Part shown: piece by piece, positions 7,350 through 16,405 of the stretch
Layout: the number at the start of each line of letters is the position of its first letter
Numbering within the stretch: the stretch's first letter is position 1
NCBI RefSeq assembly: GCF_024519285.1
Contig: NZ_JAMZCY010000011.1
Span: 62,001-126,000, forward strand
Length of the DNA: 64,000 nucleotides
DNA from: Cohnella sp. WQ 127256
Lineage (GTDB): Bacteria; Bacillota; Bacilli; Paenibacillales; Paenibacillaceae
Direction: 5' to 3'
Notes under the pieces: model-generated
What the model was told of the DNA's origin: nothing
Seen by the model: the letters and a program-made list of their open reading frames with translations, nothing else
Database searches by the model: none
Made by a program: the position numbers and the translations under genes

Positions 7350-9845
7350 TTACATCGGCATCTCGATCATATTGACTTCCGAAACAGCTTTCTCTGGATC
7401 GGAAGGGATCCATAACGTTTTGATTTCGCACTTACTGAAGCGCATGCTCCACTTGCGGTTCAGAACTGGAATTTCGATATTCGTTACTCCATCCTGTCCG
7501 TCCGTTTCATAGCAGCGAAGAATAAAACCGTCTTGAGCTTCGGCTTTTTTGAATACGGTAACGATAAGGTTGCCAGCAGACACCCGAATTCCCTCGGTAA
7601 TCTGAGGCAGTGAGCCTTTATGATAGGTTTCAATAATGTGAATAGGCGGAACATTCAGTTCATTAGCCTTTTTGGAAGCTTCGGCATTCCGCCAATCCCC
7701 TATATGGGGAAAGAGAGCGTAGCGGAATTCCTGCACGCCTTGATCCATATATTCGTTAAATTCGTCCCGAACACCGTAGTGGTCAGCATACATCGGACTC
7801 CGCACGACAGTCATTCTCAAGTCGTTATCCTTGACGTCGAAGCTGTACTTCGAGTCGTTAAGTAGTGTAAGTCCGTAGCGCGGTGCGACATCAGAACCCG
7901 TATTTCCTGTTACGTCCAGCCATTGTTGTCCCGGTTCTTCTTCGCCGTTTACCAGTCTTTCGATATACCCGTAAGGAATTTCATAAGTGGCCTCAGGATC
8001 GTTAACGTTTACCGGAAAAGAGAGCTTGAGCATCTTGTGTTTTTCTTGCCAATCGAGCTTTACCTTCACTTCAATCCCAGGCTTGTCCCGATAAAGAATG
8101 AAATCCTGCTGAAGCACCGAATGGTTATATTGGTTCGTAACGCGCAGAATCGAGCGAATTGGACCCGATTCAATCAATTTGACTTGTGCATCTGAGAACT
8201 TAGCGATTTCGTTGCGAAATTCGAATACCCCATGAGACCATGTGTCACAATGATGCTCATCGATCACGATCGGAACCGCGCCTTGACCCCTCAGTGCTTC
8301 CACGCCATTTAGCTTATCGTACAGTCTACGAATATGTCCGGTATGGGGCTCAATCTCAAGACGATACCAGTTGTTCTCCAATGAATAAGCCTCTGAGACT
8401 AGACCTTGTCCCGTTACACTAATCGGCAGTTCCTTATCCTTGTAAATCCAGTACACGCGGTAACCCATTGCTGGAATTCGTCCCATGAAAACAGTATCAT
8501 ATTTATCTTCTTTATTAGTGCGGGATCCACGAACAACCTGGTACTCGATGGCTTCACCCTTATCATCGCTGATACTCTTGACCATTTTGTTAATTTGAAT
8601 ATGAGCATGGACTTCCCAAGAATGAGGGTTAAAGACGACGAGAGGAACTCCTGCATCCTTCTGCTCCCAGAGTAGCCAATCTTCATCTTTGCTTAAGGAC
8701 TGAATCTCATCCTTCATCGTGTCGATGGACCACGAGATCTTCTGCAAGGCTGCATTCAGAGTGACCGCAGCGATGTTAAGGGATTCTCCGTAAGCTTCCC
8801 TTGAATCCTCATAGGCTTCTTTAATGGAACAACCACCCATGATGTCGTGAAAATGGTTAAACATGACGTTTTTCCATCCGCGGAGAATCTCAGTTGCCGG
8901 ATAACTGAATCCAGCTATCAGATACGAGAAGGCACTAAACTTTTCAGCTGTCAGCAGACGATGCTCTGCTTTGCGATTTAAGGCTTTCGTCTCCGAATGG
9001 GCGGAATAGCATCCGCTTGCATGATGTTGCAAGTCATCCGTATGAACCGGAAGGTCGAGGTGTCTTTTTCCCATTTCTTCGAAATAAGCATCCGGAGAAC
9101 TAATCTTAAATTGATCTTTGCAGTAATCTTTCTGTAGACGGTGTATGGCCTGCATATTCCCGATCGTAGGTCCGCCTCCATGATTACCGACTCCAAAAAA
9201 GTTCATGAGGTCATGTTCATGCTTCTCCGCGAGCTCAAACACCTCAAGGGCTTTGCCGCGAATGGGATCATTATAACTCTCGGAACCCCAGTTGCTACTG
9301 TAGCCAATCGGAATACGGAACGTCATAACGCGGCTCCCGTCCTTGCTTTCCCACCAGAATAAGCTGCGTCCCATCTGCTTCTCATGCTCATCTGGACGCA
9401 TGAATACATAATAATCCATACCGCTCTTTTTCAGAATCTGTGGAATCATGCTGTGATGGCCGAAAGAGTCGACGTTGTAACCTACCTTAGACATAACGTT
9501 GAACTTTTCTTGGAAATATCGTTGGCTGTACAATCCGTGACGGACGAAGGATTCGCCCGAGGGAAGATTGCAGTCGGGTTGGATCCACCACCCCCCGACG
9601 ATTACCCAACGTCCCTCTTGCACCCGCCTGCGAATCTCTTCGAACATCTCCGGTGCATTATGCTCTACCCATTCATAGTAAGCGGCACCTGCACAAGTAA
9701 ATATAAAATCGGGAAATTCATTCATTCGGTCCAACGCCGAGCGGAAGGTCGCTTTGATTTCCGCATAACCCTCTTGCCATTGCCAGAGCCATACTGGATC
9801 CAAATGCGCGTTACCAATCATATGAAGCTTGAGATCTTTATTCAT
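7350..9845 (-). CDS. Alpha-mannosidase, GH38
   Basis: 831-residue cytoplasmic glycosidase hydrolysing alpha-mannosides with retention. The N-terminal catalytic domain opens with HMIGNAHLDPVW, giving zinc ligands H14 and D16. The nucleophile is D126 in VGYNVDSFGHH, and the FNHFHDIMGG motif lies about residue 325. A beta-sandwich C-terminal half follows, including FNPHSW at the domain border. Length is typical for bacterial GH38. The ATG at 9845 is preceded by GAAAGGAAA and begins where family members begin; the frame stays open about 60 codons further up without a start. It heads the GH38-SIS-ROK gene group and lies downstream of the permeases, so it should act on imported manno-oligosaccharides or N-glycan fragments. 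Confidence 0.93.
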   Translation of the reverse strand: MNKDLKLHMIGNAHLDPVWLWQWQEGYAEIKATFRSALDRMNEFPDFIFTCAGAAYYEWVEHNAPEMFEEIRRRVQEGRWVIVGGWWIQPDCNLPSGESFVRHGLYSQRYFQEKFNVMSKVGYNVDSFGHHSMIPQILKKSGMDYYVFMRPDEHEKQMGRSLFWWESKDGSRVMTFRIPIGYSSNWGSESYNDPIRGKALEVFELAEKHEHDLMNFFGVGNHGGGPTIGNMQAIHRLQKDYCKDQFKISSPDAYFEEMGKRHLDLPVHTDDLQHHASGCYSAHSETKALNRKAEHRLLTAEKFSAFSYLIAGFSYPATEILRGWKNVMFNHFHDIMGGCSIKEAYEDSREAYGESLNIAAVTLNAALQKISWSIDTMKDEIQSLSKDEDWLLWEQKDAGVPLVVFNPHSWEVHAHIQINKMVKSISDDKGEAIEYQVVRGSRTNKEDKYDTVFMGRIPAMGYRVYWIYKDKELPISVTGQGLVSEAYSLENNWYRLEIEPHTGHIRRLYDKLNGVEALRGQGAVPIVIDEHHCDTWSHGVFEFRNEIAKFSDAQVKLIESGPIRSILRVTNQYNHSVLQQDFILYRDKPGIEVKVKLDWQEKHKMLKLSFPVNVNDPEATYEIPYGYIERLVNGEEEPGQQWLDVTGNTGSDVAPRYGLTLLNDSKYSFDVKDNDLRMTVVRSPMYADHYGVRDEFNEYMDQGVQEFRYALFPHIGDWRNAEASKKANELNVPPIHIIETYHKGSLPQITEGIRVSAGNLIVTVFKKAEAQDGFILRCYETDGQDGVTNIEIPVLNRKWSMRFSKCEIKTLWIPSDPEKAVSEVNMIEMPM

Positions 9846-9847
9846 TG

Positions 9848-10022
9848 TTGTTTGTATTTCCTTTCTGATTGAATATTGCTGAGAGGCAATCCGATCGTTA
9901 CAATTTGACCGTCCAAATAGAAGCTGCGAAATTCCGGATCGGTAAGAAGCACGATATCGGTTCTCTATCTCAGGACTTTCCTTATAGAGGCTGCGATAGA
10001 TTGATTCATTATATCTACCTCA
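9848..10022 (-). pseudogene. Possible frameshifted gene remnant, unrecognised
   Basis: In the gap between permease and mannosidase genes, one minus frame reads NESIYRSLYKESPEIEN and, after a one-base shift, another reads TDIVLLTDPEFRSFYLDGQ and runs to a stop overlapping the mannosidase ATG. The composition looks protein-like, but no start or family is recognised. It may equally be chance. A GAGGTAG ribosome-like site stands at the distal end. Confidence 0.25.
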
Positions 10023-10048
10023 ATTGTTGCATTTGTGTTGAGTTTCAC

Positions 10049-11359
10049 TTATCCCTTTACACCTGTAAAAGAAGCACCTTTTTCAATATACTTTTGGCAG
10101 GTTGCAAATACGATGAGTAGAGGGATCATGCTCAGAACGCCAATAGCCATGACTATATTCGATGGGGTTGTTGATTGTAGTGAATTTAAGGCAACTGTAA
10201 TTGTCCAATTGTCTTGCCCCGTCGAAATAACCAACGGCCACAAAAACTCATTCCAAACAGGTAAGAAAACCATAACCGTAACAACAGTGAAAATAGGAAT
10301 CGACATCGGTAGTACAATTTGTATGAACTTCCTAAGATCTGAAGCACCATCCACTTCAGCAGCTTGCATGAGTTCGCGTGGCAATTGATCGAAAAATCCC
10401 TTGAATAAAAAGATAACAATCCCCCACGCTGTATGAGGTAAAATGACACCCCATAATGAGTTCACCAAATGCAGTTGAGTCATAGTTAAATAAAGTGGGA
10501 CGAGGAGTACAATATCGGGCACAGCAAGCGTTGCTAGAAAGAACAATGTCAACCACAATTGAAGCTTCTTACTCCGAATTGTAAATGAAATGGCATAGGC
10601 TGCCAGGGATCCTATAACTAGCTGAAGTAGGATTGAAGCAAGGGTGACGAAGGCACTATTATAAAAATAATGTAGATAGGACGGGCCGTTACTAGATTGG
10701 GCCTGCCCCATAAGAATGACCGTCCGATAGCTGTCGAATATACTCCAAAAACTTCTGGATACCTCCAAGCTTTGCGGCTTGCCCTTCACAAATTCAGTCG
10801 ACTGATAGAACTCTTGAAAGTGTTGAACGATCTCAGAATCCGAGCTTGATATTGCCTTTTCATTTGATATCGCGGCATCTCCATACCACTTAAACGAAGA
10901 TAGCTTTTGTTTTTTAATATCTGGTAGCTTATTATCCAGTCCGTCTGCATTAAATAGACTTGAAGGAACAATAAATTTGTTTGCGTATCGGAAGGAGTAA
11001 CCTGCCGTTTTAGCCCGATACAAGAGTTGTCCATCTTTTACCCCTTCGATAACAACAGCTCCGATCAAATCACGACTATTCATTTTCCATGGAAACCAGA
11101 TCGCTTTCATCGCGTCTTTTTCATAAAAGTCAGCATCATTAATACCTTGACCTGTATAGTCCAATGTCACTTGAATGGTTTGAGGAATAGATGGCAACCA
11201 CTTGGGTGGATTTGCTGTTATGGATAATTCATTCTTCATCGATGAGGAGATCATCCACAATAATGGAAACAACGCGGCTAATATAAAAAACAGAGTTATC
11301 AGATAGGCGATAAACTTCATTGTGTGCTGACCTTTTTCTTTAATGTGATGTTTACTCAT
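10049..11359 (-). CDS. Sugar ABC transporter permease, MalG type, with enlarged external loop
   Basis: Inner-membrane permease of a CUT1 importer, 436 residues. The first membrane segment is near residues 15-40 (IAYLITLFFILAALFPLLWMI). The remaining segments and the EAA loop (QAAEVDGASDLRKFIQIVLP) occupy the C-terminal 240 residues, and the usual GVKG end is present. Normal MalG proteins have about 275-300 residues; the extra 150 lie between the first and second segments (about 55-205), outside the cytoplasmic membrane, and look like a small folded domain. Start set at 11359 because GGAAGGAGGG lies just before that ATG; the ATG at 11377 would overlap the previous stop and has no ribosome site. 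No ATPase gene is nearby; a shared MsmX-type ATPase is presumed. Confidence 0.9.
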   Translation of the reverse strand: MSKHHIKEKGQHTMKFIAYLITLFFILAALFPLLWMISSSMKNELSITANPPKWLPSIPQTIQVTLDYTGQGINDADFYEKDAMKAIWFPWKMNSRDLIGAVVIEGVKDGQLLYRAKTAGYSFRYANKFIVPSSLFNADGLDNKLPDIKKQKLSSFKWYGDAAISNEKAISSSDSEIVQHFQEFYQSTEFVKGKPQSLEVSRSFWSIFDSYRTVILMGQAQSSNGPSYLHYFYNSAFVTLASILLQLVIGSLAAYAISFTIRSKKLQLWLTLFFLATLAVPDIVLLVPLYLTMTQLHLVNSLWGVILPHTAWGIVIFLFKGFFDQLPRELMQAAEVDGASDLRKFIQIVLPMSIPIFTVVTVMVFLPVWNEFLWPLVISTGQDNWTITVALNSLQSTTPSNIVMAIGVLSMIPLLIVFATCQKYIEKGASFTGVKG

Positions 11360-11376
11360 TGCCTTCCCTCCTTCCA

Positions 11377-12282
11377 TTAATCCGATTCTCTCGAGAGTCT
11401 TAGTTGTATAAATGTAATTAGCGCTGTAAGGATAAATAATAGAAAGGATATTGCACTAGCTGTACCAAAGCGCAATTCATTAAATGCTGCGTTATACACA
11501 AGGATGGAAGCCACCATTGTCTCATTAGCAGGACCACCTTGTGTGAAAACATAAATGTTATCAAACGTATAGAGTGCACCTGTTAAATAGGCGATAAACT
11601 GGATCAAGATTATAAACCGAATGTTAGGCAAAATAATCGCTGTCATTCTTCTCCAAGGACCTGATCCATCCATCTTCGCCGCTTCCAAGATTTCTGTTGA
11701 TACCGCACGAATAGCCGAAAAGTATAAAAGAATAGCAATACCCGAGCTAGCAAAGACAGAAGGTAAAACAATGGCATATTTAACTACATTGAGATCGTTT
11801 AGCCATAGATAAGGGCCTAGTCCTAGTTTGCCTAAGTAATAATTCAATACCCCGTAATCCGGGTTATACATAAACTTCCAGATCAATACAGTGACAACAC
11901 CAGGTGCAATAGCAGGGATTTGATAGATAAACCGAAATAGTACATTACCTCGATGAATTTCATTCAGGAATAAAGCCTGGACAATAGGAATCCAGAAGGT
12001 TAAGACCAAATATAATAATGCAAACACGAGGGTAACTCCAAATGCATGCCAAAAGGTAGCTGCTGTTAAAGTCTGTATAAAGTTATCTAAGCCGACAAAA
12101 TTACCTGGTGGATTTCCGATGTTATAGTCAAAAAAACTGATATAGATCATACGAATTGTTGGATAATATTTGAATAGTAAATAACAAATAATTGAGGGTG
12201 TTAAAAATAAAACGGGTACCCAACGGATAACAAACTTACGCTTTTGTTTTTTTTCTTGCTTCGTATCCATAATCATTTCCAT
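11377..12282 (-). CDS. Sugar ABC transporter permease, MalF type
   Basis: 301-residue permease with six predicted membrane segments, beginning WVPVLFLTPSIICYLLFKYYP. The EAA motif EAAKMDGSGPWRRMTAIILP lies about residue 210 and contacts the ATPase. The GGPANETMVASILVYNAAF segment is typical of the family. It pairs with the next permease, 17 bases away, and is served by the binding protein at 13253-14650. A GGGTGATGAA site precedes the ATG. The gap to the binding-protein gene is unusually long because of inserted relics. Confidence 0.93.
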   Translation of the reverse strand: MEMIMDTKQEKKQKRKFVIRWVPVLFLTPSIICYLLFKYYPTIRMIYISFFDYNIGNPPGNFVGLDNFIQTLTAATFWHAFGVTLVFALLYLVLTFWIPIVQALFLNEIHRGNVLFRFIYQIPAIAPGVVTVLIWKFMYNPDYGVLNYYLGKLGLGPYLWLNDLNVVKYAIVLPSVFASSGIAILLYFSAIRAVSTEILEAAKMDGSGPWRRMTAIILPNIRFIILIQFIAYLTGALYTFDNIYVFTQGGPANETMVASILVYNAAFNELRFGTASAISFLLFILTALITFIQLRLSRESD

Positions 12283-12314
12283 TTCATCACCCTTTTTTTG
12301 AAGATCAATGTCGA

Positions 12315-12346
12315 ATGTCGGGACTCCTTTAGCAGAATCCCGACAT
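12315..12346. terminator. Stem-loop upstream of permease gene (attenuator copy 2)
   Basis: ATGTCGGGACTCC pairs with AATCCCGACAT around a short loop. It is a diverged copy of the stem-loop at 13201-13233 that follows the binding-protein gene. Such hairpins between binding-protein and permease genes usually lower permease expression; here the copy remains next to the permease and the other next to the binding protein. Confidence 0.6.
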
Positions 12347-12364
12347 CCTTATTTGCTTATTTAA

Positions 12365-12440
12365 ATTGTATAATAGGACCAGTTAACGATGAATAGAATA
12401 ATTTTACTTTCACCTAAAAGTAATTCAACCTCATTTAGGT
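12365..12440 (-). repeat. Diverged copy of the region upstream of the binding-protein gene
   Basis: This stretch aligns with 14690-14762, which spans the binding-protein promoter region and the end of the regulator gene. Shared blocks include AATTGTATAAT and AAGTAATTCAACC. Together with the nearby hairpin copy it outlines a second binding-protein cassette whose coding part has been deleted. Confidence 0.7.
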
Positions 12441-12445
12441 ACAGC

Positions 12446-12484
12446 AAAAGAGGCCCTAAGGCGACTTACGCCCTGGAGCCTCTT
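12446..12484 (-). terminator. Terminator of the SLH relic
   Basis: Arms AAGAGGC and GCCTCTT with an inner GGCG/CGCC stem, followed on the minus strand by CTCTTTTGC. It stands a few bases after the stop of the SLH remnant and is consistent with that gene's original end. Confidence 0.6.
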
Positions 12485-12493
12485 CCTTATCTC

Positions 12494-12940
12494 TTATTTC
12501 AGTTGATTAATGACTTCCAGAATCAGCTTGGCCGCTTCTGCTCTCGTTGCGTTAGCCTGCGGATAGAACCTATTCTGCTCTCTGCCTTGAATGATGCCCA
12601 TTTGCTTAAGTGCTGCCACCGAAGACTTTGCCCATACCGGGATATCCTTCGAATCCGCAAACTCGGCATTTACGTTCGCGTCATCCTTTAATCCAAGTGC
12701 TCTTGCAATTAGAACGGTCATCTCCGCACGCGTGATCGGAGCATTCGGCGCAAAGAGGTCAACACTCACACCGTACACAACGTGCTTAACCGCCAATACC
12801 TGCAACGCCCTAGCAGCCCAGTGCGTGACTGGCACATCGCTAAACCTCTTGTTAAATTCCAGAACTCCATATTTACTTAGATGCTGTAGCGTGACCGTTA
12901 CTGTAATTGCGCTGCTATTCACTGCTCCCCAACTTTAATC
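12494..12940 (-). pseudogene. C-terminal remnant of an SLH-domain surface protein
   Basis: Open frame of about 142 codons (GTG at 12922) homologous to the C-terminus of the 2048-residue protein at 38670-44816: LQHLSKYGVLEFNKRFSDVP against LKHLSKYAVLEYKKTFEDVP, then SLH motifs HWAARALQVLAVKH and PITRAEMTVLIARALGL, ending TRAEAAKLILEVI. Only two SLH repeats are present; the first half of repeat 1 joins the second half of repeat 2, as expected from recombination between repeats. There is no signal peptide or start context, so the product could not be exported. Upstream codons matching the paralogue (W.GAVNSS) continue to about 12940, then the frame breaks. Confidence 0.8.
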
Positions 12941-13077
12941 GTATAGCCTTCCGAGTCTAGCGTAATACCTGTCGGCTCCAATGATAAAAGATGGGTTTCC
13001 AACGGTGATAACAAAAGTGTATCCTTTGCAATTGCCGTAGTAGAGCTTATCCTTACGTCTGAACAACCTGACTCCAT
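12919..13077 (-). pseudogene. Probable bacterial Ig-like (Big_2) domain remnant
   Basis: A 52-codon frame ending GITLDSEGYTIKVGEQ, which has the opening pattern of Big_2 surface domains, then a stop overlapping the SLH remnant. It lacks ribosome site and signal peptide. It is probably another piece of the same decayed surface-protein gene. The remaining bases to 13200 show nothing recognisable. Confidence 0.4.
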
Positions 13078-13200
13078 ACACGGACAATACGTATTATTAC
13101 GAATTTGCGAAATTATGTTGCGGAATGGCGTTCTGTCAGAATGGCTGATTGTTGATCAATATCGACAACTATATTTTTCATCATATTTTCTCAAAGAAAA

Positions 13201-13233
13201 ATGCCGGGAATCCTTCTGTGGGAATCCCGACAT
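13201..13233. terminator. Stem-loop after binding-protein gene
   Basis: ATGCCGGGAATCC and GGAATCCCGACAT form a 13-base stem about 20 bases after the binding-protein stop. There is only a weak T run on the minus strand (CATTTTTC). Likely a partial terminator or RNA-stabilising hairpin that raises binding-protein over permease expression. Confidence 0.7.
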
Positions 13234-13252
13234 CTATCAATCGATAAATCGT

Positions 13253-14650
13253 TTATTTTGCGCTTAATACATCTGCGTTATATTTATCAACAATTTCTTT
13301 TTGGGCTAAATCTTGTGCTTTTTGAAGCTCCGCTTTCGGATCTGCTTTTTCATCCAACAGTATTTTTTGAACAGCACCGACAACATAAGGGGTAAGTCTT
13401 TCCTTCAGAAAATATTCTAAATGGGGGTCAGCGGCAGTCTCTGCAACAACTGCTGTCAGGTCGGCAGGGATGTTGGCAAAGAATTTAGTTACATCAACAT
13501 CTGTACGAACTTGTAGCAAACCTGGAAATGCTCCATTATCGGCAGAGAATTGTAGCTTCTTCTCAGCAACTTCTTTGGATGCCATATAAGTAATATAAGT
13601 CCATGCTGCATCCTGTTTCTCCGGGCTTGTTTTGGCATTTATCGTCCAATATGACCCACCAACTTGACCTGGGTTTTTACCAACGGGTCCCTTTGGAAAT
13701 GGCATCAAACCGATATCTTGAATGTTCATGCCGTTACCTGTAAACCAATCTACATTACCAATTTCCATACCCACTTTACCTGCTGCGAAGTCTTTTAGGT
13801 TGTCGACTAAGCTTTGTACAACATTCTTCTGCACCACTTTATCGGTCCATTTCAAATCTTTGTAGAATTGTAAGGCTTGAACGACTGGCTCAGAAGTAAA
13901 GGTTAGTGTCGCAGTTCCATCGTCATTTCTCACTGTCAAATCTCCACCTGCTTGCCAAGGAAAATATTCAAAGAACCAATCAGCAAACTCTAAACCCAGA
14001 ATGTTAAAGCCATAAGTACCCTTAGCAGGATCGGTTAGCTTCTTCGCAACCTCTCTGAATTCATCCCAAGTTGCTGGAGGTTTTTCGATACCCGCTTCCT
14101 TAAACAGCTTCTTATTATAAGCAAATGTCATTACGTAAGCATCGTAAGTTAAGCCATAGTACTTACCATCTTTCTTTCCAGCTTCCATTGTGGCAGCCAT
14201 CATTTTATCTTTATCTGCCCATGCATTCAAACGATCTGTTAAATCTAATACAAATCCATTAGCTATATATTTCTGAATATCAGGAAAAGCTGCTGCATGC
14301 CAAGCATCCGGACCAACCCCTCCTGCCATAGCCACTAAATATTTATCGCGATATTTATCATCTAATTTCTCACGCTTAACCTTGATATGCGGATATTCAG
14401 CATCAAAGGCTGCGAATATTTCTTCTTGAACCTTCTTATTCGGATCATCATCATTCGGTTGATCCCAAACCGTTATTTCAACATCCTTTGCAGGCTCCGG
14501 TGTTGCAGATGCTGATTCTACGGCTGGAGTTGTAGCGCTTGCTCCGGTGCTTGCTGCAGGCGTATTCTTGGATGATCCGCAAGCAGTTAGTACAATTGCA
14601 GAAGTCAGCAATACGGTTAATAACTTAAATGCCCCACTTTTTAATTTCAC
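13253..14650 (-). CDS. Sugar-binding lipoprotein of ABC importer
   Basis: 465-residue extracellular solute-binding protein (family 1). It has a lipoprotein signal peptide with lipobox LTACGS, a low-complexity Ala/Ser/Thr linker, then the mature domain (VEITVWDQPNDDDP onward) with the family segments GPDAWHAAAF and YKLYYGLTYD-like KYYGLTYDAYVM. It captures an oligosaccharide outside the membrane for the permeases at 10049-12282. Start is the GTG at 14650: GTGGAGGC lies 7 bases before it, whereas the longer frame starting MICGG has no site and would disturb the signal peptide. It lies directly after the regulator gene. Confidence 0.92.
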   Translation of the reverse strand: MKLKSGAFKLLTVLLTSAIVLTACGSSKNTPAASTGASATTPAVESASATPEPAKDVEITVWDQPNDDDPNKKVQEEIFAAFDAEYPHIKVKREKLDDKYRDKYLVAMAGGVGPDAWHAAAFPDIQKYIANGFVLDLTDRLNAWADKDKMMAATMEAGKKDGKYYGLTYDAYVMTFAYNKKLFKEAGIEKPPATWDEFREVAKKLTDPAKGTYGFNILGLEFADWFFEYFPWQAGGDLTVRNDDGTATLTFTSEPVVQALQFYKDLKWTDKVVQKNVVQSLVDNLKDFAAGKVGMEIGNVDWFTGNGMNIQDIGLMPFPKGPVGKNPGQVGGSYWTINAKTSPEKQDAAWTYITYMASKEVAEKKLQFSADNGAFPGLLQVRTDVDVTKFFANIPADLTAVVAETAADPHLEYFLKERLTPYVVGAVQKILLDEKADPKAELQKAQDLAQKEIVDKYNADVLSAK

Positions 14651-14684
14651 GCAAATGCCTCCACAAATCATATTTTATTAACAA

Positions 14685-14740
14685 TTGAATTGTATAATGG
14701 GAGCACTTTGTGCTGAATACAATAATTTTTCTTTCGTTTA
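14685..14740 (-). promoter_or_regulatory. Region with palindrome and AT-rich promoter-like sequence
   Basis: Upstream of the binding-protein gene, the perfect inverted repeat AGCACTTTGTGCT (14702-14714) lies beside CATTATACAATT on the minus strand, a plausible -10 region. The promoter-like part is kept in the relic copy at 12365-12440 but the palindrome is not, so the palindrome's role is uncertain. Confidence 0.35.
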
Positions 14741-14754
14741 TAAGTAATTCAACC

Positions 14755-16389
14755 TTATTTAGGAGTTCGATGCTCCTGCCGGAATTCGTTTGGAGAAAGA
14801 CCACGTTCTTTTTTGAAAACATTACTAAAGTAAGCTGCACCTTCATAGCCTACTAATTCTGCTATTTCCTGAATTTTGAGATTTGTTCCAATTAACCATT
14901 CTGAGGCTTTATCGAGTCGTACGTTTGTCAAATACTCGGTGTAGCTTTGACCATAGTTCATCTTAAATCGTCTGGAAAAATAAGTCGGATTTATAAAAAA
15001 ACGCTCTGCAATCAATTGAAGCGAGATCGGCGATTGTAGATTTGAATCCAGATACTGCTTTATTTCACCCATCAAATCCTTACTTGGGTGATTTTCTTTA
15101 GCAGCGATAAATATAGTAATCTGTGAAAGCTGATTACTAATATGCTGAACCGCGTCCTTCCAGCTCATTAAATTTTGTAGCCAGAACTGTAGATCATCCA
15201 TCTCACCAATTAACAAGTCTGAATTTTTCGTTTTCTCGATTAGGTATTTTCTCATAAGCAAAAACATGTCTACACAAAACCATTCGAGATGAACATAAGT
15301 CGACAAAGGAGTATCCACGAGTAACTGCACACGTTTCTCCACCCAATTGATGAGTCCTACTCCATTACCATCAGATAACAGCTTGAACAACAATCGTTCC
15401 TCGTGATCATTTATGACATTATGCTTCGAATTCGATTGTGCACGAATTACGCTATAATCATAGATTTGGTTGGCACCCTGCATCATTTTATTGCGTAGCG
15501 ATAATTTGGCCAACTGATACGACTGTTGCATTAAACTCATCTGATCCACAACACTACCAATGGCAATCGTGACATCCAGCTTCAAATAACGGTTGATACC
15601 ATAGAGAACATTGGCAAGCCATTCCTTGATCATAATGTTCTCATTGATGTGACTTATCCCAAGTACATAGACCATTTCATTCTGATGGATAGCATGCTGG
15701 AAAATAAATCCGTCATAGTTTGCCAGCTTCATCTGGTCTGACATCACATTCTCAACTGCGAACCAAATCAGATGCTCCTCACCAGCCCTAAATGAATAAT
15801 GGGGGAGTATAAAAGACTCTAGCTCTAGCACGATTGCCAGAAAATAAGGGTGGCTGTGTTCCATATCTGTAATCAGCTTCGAGTTATTTTCCATAGGCAG
15901 GGATGCTTGTCCTGTTTGAATCATTCTAGTTAAGTACTGCTTTCTAATACTCTCCCGATTCATTTCATGATCTTGCTTTAGCTTATCCAATTCCGCTTGG
16001 CTTTTTTTCACTGATTCCTTTTTATGAATGAGTTGGCTCAGTACAAGCTGTAGCTCATCCTCATCAATGGGCTTTAATAGATAATCGGATATTCCATATT
16101 TAATGGCACGCTTGGCATATTCGAAATCGCTGTACCCGCTAATAATAACAAATGAGATCAACGCATTTATTTCCAGTGCTTTCTCAATGAAATCCAAGCC
16201 ATTCATTTCAGGCATACGCACATCTGTAATCACAATATCGGGGATTTCCTGTTTAATAAGCTCCAGTCCTTCTTCACCATCACTCGCTTCACCCATAATC
16301 GTAAGCGGTAGCGCATAGGACTGGATCTTGACGATGATCCCTTTACGCTGAATCATTTCATCATCTAGAATAAGCACCTTAAGGGTCAT
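14755..16389 (-). CDS. Response regulator, YesN-like, REC plus AraC-type HTH
   Basis: 544 residues. The receiver domain has D9-D10 and phospho-acceptor D56 in VITDVRMPEMNG, with K of YLLKPID about residue 106. A variable middle follows, then an AraC HTH in the last 100 residues (IAERFFINPTYFSRRFK, IAELVGYEGAAYFSNVFK). Start set at the ATG of MTLKVLILDDE (16389), preceded by GAAAGGTGAG; the longer frame overlaps the kinase stop. It is the partner of the kinase just upstream and presumably activates the binding-protein promoter immediately downstream. Confidence 0.93.
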   Translation of the reverse strand: MTLKVLILDDEMIQRKGIIVKIQSYALPLTIMGEASDGEEGLELIKQEIPDIVITDVRMPEMNGLDFIEKALEINALISFVIISGYSDFEYAKRAIKYGISDYLLKPIDEDELQLVLSQLIHKKESVKKSQAELDKLKQDHEMNRESIRKQYLTRMIQTGQASLPMENNSKLITDMEHSHPYFLAIVLELESFILPHYSFRAGEEHLIWFAVENVMSDQMKLANYDGFIFQHAIHQNEMVYVLGISHINENIMIKEWLANVLYGINRYLKLDVTIAIGSVVDQMSLMQQSYQLAKLSLRNKMMQGANQIYDYSVIRAQSNSKHNVINDHEERLLFKLLSDGNGVGLINWVEKRVQLLVDTPLSTYVHLEWFCVDMFLLMRKYLIEKTKNSDLLIGEMDDLQFWLQNLMSWKDAVQHISNQLSQITIFIAAKENHPSKDLMGEIKQYLDSNLQSPISLQLIAERFFINPTYFSRRFKMNYGQSYTEYLTNVRLDKASEWLIGTNLKIQEIAELVGYEGAAYFSNVFKKERGLSPNEFRQEHRTPK

Positions 16390-16405
16390 CCCACTCTCAC
16401 CTTTC

